NCBI GenBank assembly: GCA_021802645.1
Contig: JAJZRO010000005.1
Span: forward strand, 94,281-158,280
DNA: 64,000 nucleotides
Source: Deltaproteobacteria bacterium
GTDB lineage: Bacteria > Desulfobacterota > Desulfobulbia > Desulfobulbales > Desulfurivibrionaceae
Direction of reading: 5' to 3'
The notes beneath the pieces are model-generated. The model saw nothing but the letters and a program-made list of their open reading frames with translations, did not search any database and was not told the origin of the DNA. A program made the translations under genes and the position numbers. Of the stretch, positions 37,625 to 43,227 are shown in pieces; within the stretch, counting starts at the first letter, position 1, and every line of letters starts with the position of its first letter.

Positions 37625-37762
37625 CATGGGACAAAAAGATGAAAGCCTGCAAGGGCGGATGCGAAAGGAGGTGACAGCGTAAATACAGAAGAGGTTCCGG
37701 TAACACTCCTCAATCCCCGGGTGGCGGCCCGGGTACCGGAATCGAACCAACCAGGCTTTTCA
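37625..37762 (+). promoter_or_regulatory. Conserved untranslated leader 2 (before NrfD-2)
   Basis: This is the counterpart of leader 1 (18595-18740). It has ATGGG plus an A-rich stretch near 37626, the identical GAAAGGAGGTGACA (37663-37676), then a strong fold. GGTTCCGGTA (about 37693-37702) pairs with TACCGGAA...ACC (about 37734-37748), enclosing a CCCGGG/CCCGGG hairpin, followed by AACCAACCAGGC. The gene starts about 75 bases later with its own ribosome binding site. The function is unknown; a regulatory RNA is possible. Confidence 0.5.
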
Positions 37763-37837
37763 TGAGTGGAACCACGGGCGCGGAAGCGTCTGAATGACTT
37801 AGCAACATCCTTAACGAACTGAAGGGAGGAACAAACA

Positions 37838-39022
37838 ATGGCTAACACATTCTCATTGGCAGAAGTGGCCGAGCAGCGGGTGGCAACCCCGGCTGTGAAC
37901 AAGGCCACTGTCATCTGCATCGCCCTCGCCCTGCTCGGGGTGGGAGCCGGGCTTTATGCCCAAGTGGTGGGGCATCATAATGCCTTTGCCAATACCCGCG
38001 AGATGCCGTGGGGCATTCTGATCTCCAACTATGCCTACTTTGCGATTATTTCCACCGGTCTTTGCCTTCTGGCCGTCCTGAGTCACATCTTTGGCAGCAA
38101 CCGTCTCACCCCGCTGGCCAACCGGATGGTCTATCTCTCCATCGTCGTGATCTTCGGTGGTTTCGCCATTATTGGACTGGAACTCGAGAATCCCCATCGC
38201 ATGCTGCTCTATAACATGCTGTCGCCGAACCTGACCTCCAACATCTGGTGGATGGGCACCCTCTATAGTATGGCGGTGGCCTTCATGTTCGTCGAGTTTT
38301 ATATGATTCTCACCAAGCAGTATTCCATGGCCGTGACCCTGGGCGTGCTCGGCGCACTGGCCGAGGTCGCTGCCAACACCAACCTCGGAGCGGTCTTCGC
38401 CACGCTCTCTTCCCGGCCTTTCTGGTATGGCTCGCAGCTGCCGGTCTACTTCCTGGCCTCTGCCGTCATGACCGGTTCGGCGGCCATCATTCTCTTCACC
38501 AACTGGGCGGCCAAGATGCGCGGTGAGGCGATGGATAAGGCGACCCTCGACGGTATGCAGGGTGCCGGCAAGGTCATGTTCACCACTCTGGTGCTCATCG
38601 TGGTGGCGACCGTCTGGAACTTCGTCACCCGCTTCGCGGGTGGGACCGAAGAGGGGCGGCTGGCCGCGCTCAGCCTGCTCCAGGGTCCGCTTTCCACCAA
38701 CTTCTGGGTGTTTGAGATCGTGATCGGTATGGTCTTCCCCATCGGCATCATGGTTCTCTCCCGCATGAAGAGCATGCCGGCCCTTTCTGCCGCCGCGCTG
38801 ATGGTGCTGGTAGGGGCCTACTTCCAGCGTTACGACCTCGTGGTCGCCGGCCAGCTCGTCCCGGTCTATTCCGGCTGGGCCGATACGCCGACCTACCTCT
38901 CCTACGTACCGTCTGCGGCCGAATTCCTCGTTGCCCTGGGTGGCTTCGGGATTGTCGGCACCGGCTTCCTGCTGGGCGAGCGGTTCTTCGGCAAGGCGTT
39001 CCGCGACCAGGGGCATCACTAA
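37838..39022 (+). CDS. NrfD/PsrC-family integral membrane quinol oxidoreductase subunit, copy 2
   Basis: 394 residues with about ten helices, a clear paralogue of copy 1 along the full length. Shared blocks include REMPWGILI, STGLCLL, LSPNLTSNIWWMGTLY, TNLGAVF, GPLSTNFWVFEI and QRYDLVVAGQLVP. The start follows AAGGGAGGAA. It probably works with the upstream Tat ferredoxin and triheme cytochrome, passing electrons between the menaquinone pool and periplasmic cytochromes (inference from NrfD-family complexes). Like copy 1, it is followed by a three-cysteine MerR gene, here after an 87-base gap containing a very stable hairpin. Confidence 0.87.
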   Translation: MANTFSLAEVAEQRVATPAVNKATVICIALALLGVGAGLYAQVVGHHNAFANTREMPWGILISNYAYFAIISTGLCLLAVLSHIFGSNRLTPLANRMVYLSIVVIFGGFAIIGLELENPHRMLLYNMLSPNLTSNIWWMGTLYSMAVAFMFVEFYMILTKQYSMAVTLGVLGALAEVAANTNLGAVFATLSSRPFWYGSQLPVYFLASAVMTGSAAIILFTNWAAKMRGEAMDKATLDGMQGAGKVMFTTLVLIVVATVWNFVTRFAGGTEEGRLAALSLLQGPLSTNFWVFEIVIGMVFPIGIMVLSRMKSMPALSAAALMVLVGAYFQRYDLVVAGQLVPVYSGWADTPTYLSYVPSAAEFLVALGGFGIVGTGFLLGERFFGKAFRDQGHH

Positions 39023-39056
39023 AAGCGGTTGCCTGAGCGCGTACGCGAATGGACTC

Positions 39057-39086
39057 CTCCGCGGGCGGCAGAGCCCGCCCGCGGAG
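39057..39086 (+). promoter_or_regulatory. Strong intercistronic hairpin between NrfD-2 and MerR-2
   Basis: A perfect 12-bp G/C stem (CTCCGCGGGCGG at 39057-39068 with its complement at 39075-39086) with a six-base loop and no T-run. It could stabilise the NrfD mRNA 3' end or attenuate MerR expression. The NrfD-1/MerR-1 junction has no such element. Confidence 0.6.
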
Positions 39087-39109
39087 GGACTCGGAAAAGG
39101 AGAACAACG

Positions 39110-39463
39110 ATGATTCCTGAAAACAAAGCCATCTTCACCATAGGAACCGCAGCCAAGATGCTCGAGGTGCATCCCCGCACGCTGCGCATCTATGAAAGGG
39201 AGAATCTGATACGGCCGATCCGCAAGGGGCAGTGGCGCTACTACACCATGGACGACCTCAAGTGGATTCAGTGTCTCCGCGACATGATCCACGAACATGG
39301 CATCAGTATCGCCGCGATCAAGAAGCTTCTTCAGTACACGCCCTGCTGGAACATTGCCGATTGCCCTTTTGAAAAACGCAAGCAGTGCACGGCCTTTATG
39401 GCGAATGGGCTGGTGCCCCGCAAGCTGGAAATTGAACCGCGGTCCGGTGGTATTGCCGCCTGA
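39110..39463 (+). CDS. MerR-family regulator with a three-cysteine motif, copy 2
   Basis: 117 residues. The MerR helix-turn-helix is FTIGTAAKMLEVHPRTLRIY, then WIQCLRDMIHEHGISIAAIKKLL, nearly the same as copy 1. It then has PCWNIADCPFEKRKQC, C-x5-C-x7-C with identical spacing to copy 1, and lacks the lysine-rich tail. MerR proteins bind as dimers and twist promoters with long spacers. The cysteine motif suggests sensing of metal, FeS status or redox state. Start 39110 is set by AAAAGGAGA. The linkage to NrfD is conserved in both modules. Confidence 0.87.
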   Translation: MIPENKAIFTIGTAAKMLEVHPRTLRIYERENLIRPIRKGQWRYYTMDDLKWIQCLRDMIHEHGISIAAIKKLLQYTPCWNIADCPFEKRKQCTAFMANGLVPRKLEIEPRSGGIAA

Positions 39464-39486
39464 CGCATCGAAACGAGGAGGATGTC

Positions 39487-39726
39487 ATGAGCGTATTGAC
39501 CGAACTGTATGGCAAAAGCAGCCACCATCTGCCCACAAACTCTTGTCCGGTGAAAGTCCGTCGTTCCCGGATAACGTTGGCCCAGGTGAGCGAAGCAGTC
39601 TGGGGAATCGTCACCTTTGCCCTGTTCCTGGCTCTGGGGCCTTTTTCGGCCATCGCGGTGGTCCTCAGCCTGGGCTCCTTGGCACGCGGGCAGGAAGACA
39701 AGATGGAGCCGCACGCCGCCCATTAA
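39487..39726 (+). CDS. 79-residue membrane protein downstream of MerR-2
   Basis: ATG 39487 follows GAGGAGG (39475-39481). The first 30 residues are polar and contain one cysteine. A hydrophobic segment of about 30 residues (WGIVTFALFLALGPFSAIAV and beyond) gives one or two membrane spans, and the tail ends EPHAAH. No family is recognised. It lies 23 bases after the MerR gene and before the operon terminator at 39809, so it belongs to the NrfD-2 transcript. It has no sequence likeness to the 35-residue protein of module 1. Confidence 0.65.
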   Translation: MSVLTELYGKSSHHLPTNSCPVKVRRSRITLAQVSEAVWGIVTFALFLALGPFSAIAVVLSLGSLARGQEDKMEPHAAH

Positions 39727-39808
39727 ATGTGGTGTAGTGGAGCGGCCCAACTCATCAAAGGAGGGCGGAGATGGGAACACAACCACAGGGTGATTGGTAG
39801 GTCTGGAT

Positions 39809-39867
39809 CTGTGATCAGGGGTGAGAGGCTGTGCGAAGCGGCTCTTCACCTCTGGTCACAGATTTTT
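39809..39867 (+). terminator. Terminator of NrfD module 2
   Basis: A long hairpin: CTGTGATCAGGGGTGA (39809-39824) pairs with TTCACCTCTGGTCACAG ending at 39861, with two G-U pairs and a loop of about 20 bases, followed by five T (39863-39867). Confidence 0.75.
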
Positions 39868-39882
39868 GGGGAAGAAGGCAAT

Positions 39883-39914
39883 AAAAAAGGCTGCTCGGAA
39901 GAGCAGCCTTTTTT
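39883..39914 (-). terminator. Bidirectional terminator after the PpcA-like gene
   Basis: GGCTGCTC (39889-39896), loop GGAA, GAGCAGCC (39901-39908), flanked by six A on the left and six T on the right, so it can stop transcription from both strands. Confidence 0.9.
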
Positions 39915-39945
39915 ATTGCCGGAGGTAAACCGGAAAAAACGCGGC

Positions 39946-40242
39946 TTACTTGTGGCAATCGGTGCACTTCATCGGGCCTTTTTCCTTCTTGTGGCAGTCC
40001 TGGCAGAGGCCATGGCCCACCTTCATGCTCCACTTCTTGTCAGCCGGGAAGTTGGGAGACTTGTGGCAGGTATCGCACTTCTGCTTTGCCTGATGCTTGG
40101 CGTGGGGGAATACGGCCGGCTTCTTGCCAGCGTCGGTCTTCAGGGTGATTTCGGCCGGACCCTTGTCCTCGGCCGAAGCCATGCCGAAGGCACCGAGAGC
40201 AACGGCCAGGGCCAATGCGGAACACAGAACCATCTTCTTCAT
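39946..40242 (-). CDS. Periplasmic triheme cytochrome c7 (PpcA-like)
   Basis: 98 residues with a signal peptide ending near ASA-EDK (residue 25), giving a mature protein of about 73 residues, close to Geobacter PpcA (71). Three haem motifs, CDTCH, CQDCH and CTDCH, and distal histidines in FPHAKHQ and GHGLCQDC follow the PpcA pattern; the lysine-rich surface matches too. PpcA-type cytochromes shuttle electrons across the periplasm between inner-membrane quinol oxidoreductases and terminal systems, so it is a plausible partner of the NrfD modules. The start at 40242 has GAGGAG upstream and begins MKKMVLC. Confidence 0.92.
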   Translation of the reverse strand: MKKMVLCSALALAVALGAFGMASAEDKGPAEITLKTDAGKKPAVFPHAKHQAKQKCDTCHKSPNFPADKKWSMKVGHGLCQDCHKKEKGPMKCTDCHK

Positions 40243-40282
40243 GATCGCTTCTCCTCTTTTCCGTGAACTACTGTTGTGAAAT

Positions 40283-40404
40283 GATGAGCCGGGTGAGGGC
40301 TCATCGGCCATATCGTTTATTAGCGCCACATCGCCTACCCATCGGCATTCATAGCGAATAGCATAATAGCATATTTTCTTATACCCGCGTTGTGGAATTG
40401 TCAA
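40283..40404 (-). promoter_or_regulatory. Promoter and leader hairpin of the PpcA-like gene
   Basis: On the minus strand: TTGACA (40399-40404) and TATAAG (40378-40383), with a short 15-base spacer. A leader of about 130 bases contains a GATGAGCC/GGCTCATC hairpin (40283-40305). The short spacer suggests a weak or activator-dependent promoter. Confidence 0.5.
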
Positions 40405-40423
40405 GCGGGATTAATGAGGTGAG

Positions 40424-41278
40424 TTATCCCCGACCATAGCTGTGTAAGCCGGAAAGGAGAAAGTTGACGCCGTAGTAGGTGAAGATCACCGCGACAAAAC
40501 CGATGATCGCCAGCCAGGCGATGCGCTTGCCCGCCCAGCCGCGGGTGAAACGGGCATGGAGGGTGGCAGCGTACATGAACCAGGTAATCAGCGACCAGGT
40601 TTCCTTGGGATCCCAACTCCAGTAAGTGCCCCAAGCCGAATTGGCCCAGACAGCGCCGGTGATGATGCCGGCCGACAACCAGAGGAAGCCGAAGATGATG
40701 GTCTTGTGGGTGAGGTCGTCGATCATCTTCAGCGTCGGCAGGGTGGCCATCAGGCTGCCGGCCTTGCCGCCTCCCTTGTTCTCGCTGCGAGCCCGCAGCA
40801 GATACATGATTCCGAAGCCACAGGCGACCGCGAAGGCGGCATAGCCGACGAAGCAGGTGATGACGTGGGCGATGAGCCAATTGGACTGCAACGCCGGCAC
40901 CAGCGGCTTGATTTCTTTGCCAAATTGGGAGGAGAGGGAGGCGTAGGCCATGCTCAGGAAGGCAAAGGGCATGGCAAAGGCGCCCAGGGTCCGATTTTTA
41001 TACTTCCATTCCAGAACCAGGTAGAAGATGGCGATGGCCCATGAGAAAAAGACCAATGATTCATACATGTTGGAAAGGGGCGCATAGCCGATGCCCAGCT
41101 GGTAGGATTCCTGCCAGCGCAAGCCGATTCCCGCCGTGTTCAGCAGCCAGGCCGCCGCGGTGACGACGGTGGCCAGCGGGCCGAGGCGAGGCGCCCGGAA
41201 GACGAAAAGTCCGATGTACAGAATCGCGCACGCCAGGTAGGCAAAGGTGGTGTAGCCAAGCAGTTGGGAACTCGTCAT
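40424..41278 (-). CDS. ccsA: System II cytochrome c maturation protein CcsA/ResC (haem handling)
   Basis: 284 residues with about eight helices. It carries the tryptophan-rich haem-handling WWD segment WGTYWSWDPKETWSLITW (about residues 215-232) and conserved histidines in WLIAHVITCFVGY and ATLHARF. CcsA moves haem to the periplasmic face and ligates it to CxxCH motifs together with ResB. It overlaps the resB gene by four bases. The many c-type cytochromes in this window are its clients. Automatic annotations often call it CcsB; the WWD motif identifies the CcsA/ResC half. Confidence 0.92.
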   Translation of the reverse strand: MTSSQLLGYTTFAYLACAILYIGLFVFRAPRLGPLATVVTAAAWLLNTAGIGLRWQESYQLGIGYAPLSNMYESLVFFSWAIAIFYLVLEWKYKNRTLGAFAMPFAFLSMAYASLSSQFGKEIKPLVPALQSNWLIAHVITCFVGYAAFAVACGFGIMYLLRARSENKGGGKAGSLMATLPTLKMIDDLTHKTIIFGFLWLSAGIITGAVWANSAWGTYWSWDPKETWSLITWFMYAATLHARFTRGWAGKRIAWLAIIGFVAVIFTYYGVNFLLSGLHSYGRG

Positions 41279-42633
41279 GATGCCGCCTCGGTATCGGTGA
41301 AGGATGGGTGTTTTTCGATCGCTTCGCGCAGCTGTGCGAAATTTCGCTCAAAACCGATTTTGTTTTTGTTGCTGGTGCCGCACAGCAGCGTGTGGACGCC
41401 GTTGCCTTCCTGTCGGATGGAGACCCAGATCCGTTGATGGGAAAGGAAGAAAGCCACGAAGAGGCCGGTCAGCATGAGACCGCAGCCGATGTACACCACC
41501 CAGACCCCCGGGTCTTTGGCCACCTGAAGGCCGGTGGCGTATATCTGCTTGAGGGAGAAGAGATACTCCTGGTCCGGTCGGGGGATGGGGGTGCTGACCG
41601 CATCCGGCATCCAGAAGACGGTCGGCTCGCCTTTGCCGTCGGAGAACCAGATCTTGAAGCGGTTTTCCCCGCCGCGCTCGCCTGCCATCATATTGATGAC
41701 GCCGAAGGAGATGTTGGTACCGGGCCAGCTGATCTGCTGGCCAGCCGGGATGCGGAAGAGTTGTTTCTTGCCGTTGGCGGGACTCTCAATCTGGACGAGA
41801 AATTCGTTGGTCGGCTCGTAACTCGACTGGTAGAAGGTGATCCCCCGGTAGCTCAGCGGATCGTTGACCTCGATGGGGCGGGTGAAGGTCTTGCCCTGGC
41901 GCTGGTCGTTCACCGTGAGTTCGGAGCGGTATTTCTTGGGCATACCGTTGGCATAAAATTGGATGTCGAAGCGATCACAGCGGAGATCGAAGCCGAGCGG
42001 GATTGGGCGATCGGTGCCGAATTCATAGACCTCGGAGACGGAATGCCCCTCGGGGATGAGAACTCCCGCCTTGAAGCCGAAAAGGGAGCCCACGATGGCG
42101 CCGGCGAAGATGACCAGAATGCTCAGGTGCACGACATAAACGCCGAGTCGGCTCCAGGCCCTTTTCTGGGCAAAGAGCAGCGTGCCCTCTGGCCGTTCGG
42201 CCTGCTTGGCCTTCCAGCCGTTGGCGAGGAGAACGCCATGGATGATGTCGGCGGCGGCCGTCGGCGTGGTGTTGTTGCCGGCAAAATGTGCCCGCTGCTC
42301 CATCTTCTCCAGTCGTTCCACGGGGGTGGCGAGGTTGTCCGCCACCACCATATGCCAGACATGGGGCAGGCGGTCGATGGTGCAGATGATGAGGTTCATG
42401 CTGAAGAGCATGAGCAGCCCCAGGAACCACCAGGAACTGTACATGCGGTGGAGATCGAGGAGGAAGAAGAGCCGTGTGAGGCTGGGACCGAACTGCTGGA
42501 CATAAAAATCCGGCGGATTGCCTTGGGGAATCAGGGTGCCGATGATGGAGGTGGCCGCCAGGATGAAGAGCACAAAGAGTGCCAGCTTCACCGAGGCAAA
42601 GAAACGCCAGACTGCATTGTCTTCCTTGCTCAT
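41275..42633 (-). CDS. resB: System II cytochrome c maturation protein ResB (Ccs1)
   Basis: 452 residues: three N-terminal helices (about 10-95), a fourth near 150-175, a large periplasmic domain and a last helix (GVWVVYIGCGLMLTGLFVAF), the standard ResB/Ccs1 topology. Typical phrases are ASVKLALFVLFILAATSIIGT, RLGVYVVHLSILVIFAGAI and YRGITFYQSSYEP. It partners CcsA in haem ligation. The start at 42633 (MSKEDNAVW) is chosen because the frame upstream is non-conserved; the site is G-rich (GGGGG) rather than canonical. It overlaps ccsA by ATGA. Confidence 0.9.
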   Translation of the reverse strand: MSKEDNAVWRFFASVKLALFVLFILAATSIIGTLIPQGNPPDFYVQQFGPSLTRLFFLLDLHRMYSSWWFLGLLMLFSMNLIICTIDRLPHVWHMVVADNLATPVERLEKMEQRAHFAGNNTTPTAAADIIHGVLLANGWKAKQAERPEGTLLFAQKRAWSRLGVYVVHLSILVIFAGAIVGSLFGFKAGVLIPEGHSVSEVYEFGTDRPIPLGFDLRCDRFDIQFYANGMPKKYRSELTVNDQRQGKTFTRPIEVNDPLSYRGITFYQSSYEPTNEFLVQIESPANGKKQLFRIPAGQQISWPGTNISFGVINMMAGERGGENRFKIWFSDGKGEPTVFWMPDAVSTPIPRPDQEYLFSLKQIYATGLQVAKDPGVWVVYIGCGLMLTGLFVAFFLSHQRIWVSIRQEGNGVHTLLCGTSNKNKIGFERNFAQLREAIEKHPSFTDTEAAS

Positions 42634-42906
42634 ATACCCCCGCGTTGGTGATGTGTTACTGCATTCTTCGCAGCATCGCGCCCTTCCCCCTTGGTAAGGG
42701 CGATCGCCTGGTGAGGGTGCCTCCGGTTTTTGGTTTTTCCGGGAGCGCACCCGACGTACCAGCATGGATTGACATTCTCTAATAGGCTTGCCGCTCCTCC
42801 GTCAACAGAAACTTGCGGGATATTCTACCCGCCTTTGGGTAAGGACAGCAAAAAGGTGACATGGTTCCCGAAAAGCAGGGCATGGATGGCGAGCCAAGAA
42901 AAACTC
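42634..42906. other. Divergent intergenic region between resB and rpmB
   Basis: With the rpmB promoter this gap is 396 bases. A CCCTTNCCCC-type hairpin occurs near 42688-42705. No gene is supported; short frames here lack ribosome binding sites. Confidence 0.35.
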
Positions 42907-42935
42907 TTGCCAAGCGGCGGCAGAAGGGGTATAGA
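42907..42935 (+). promoter_or_regulatory. Promoter of rpmB
   Basis: TTGCCA (42907-42912), 17-base spacer, TATAGA (42930-42935): a good sigma-70 match, leaving a leader of about 88 bases before rpmB. Confidence 0.6.
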
Positions 42936-43029
42936 TGCGAGTCTTTCGGGGTAGCGAATCTTTTTGTTGAAGAATCGGTCGCCAGCGCTCGCAGCGTGGG
43001 CGAGCCGTGAGCATTGAAGGAGTAGAGCC

Positions 43030-43221
43030 ATGTCCAAGGTATGTGAGATTTGCGGTAAAGGCCCCGCCGTGGGCAACAATGTCAGCCACGCCCACAACAA
43101 GACCCGGCGGCGCTGGCTGCCCAATCTGCAGAAGGTGCGCATGGTCTCCGGCGGCAACTCCAAGTCCGTCCGCGTTTGCACCCGCTGCATCCGTTCCGGC
43201 GCAGTAGTCAAGCCTGCCTGA
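43030..43221 (+). CDS. rpmB: Ribosomal protein L28, zinc-ribbon form
   Basis: 63 residues, normal for L28. It contains [20 protein letters not shown] and two cysteine pairs (CEIC near the start, CTRC near the end), the C+ zinc-binding form. AAGGAG lies upstream of ATG 43030. It is a component of the 50S subunit. It is monocistronic and convergent with the RelA/SpoT gene, six bases away. Confidence 0.97.
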   Translation: MSKVCEICGKGPAVGNNVSHAHNKTRRRWLPNLQKVRMVSGGNSKSVRVCTRCIRSGAVVKPA

Positions 43222-43227
43222 TCCCGC

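Noticed and set aside
37274..37750. 158-codon minus-strand frame in the NrfD-2 upstream gap
   Set aside because: No family pattern or ribosome binding site; it would cover the conserved leader and hairpins.
37735..37750. tRNA-like T-loop (GGTTCGATTCC on the minus strand) in leader 2
   Set aside because: No acceptor, D or anticodon stems can be built around it; it fits the leader stem instead.
37625..37762. c-di-GMP/cGAMP (GEMM) riboswitch in the NrfD leaders
   Set aside because: These riboswitches often precede cytochrome genes in this phylum, but the required conserved GEMM core blocks are absent in both leaders.
37762..37797. Eleven-codon frame MSGTTGAEASE before NrfD-2
   Set aside because: No ribosome binding site and no counterpart in module 1.
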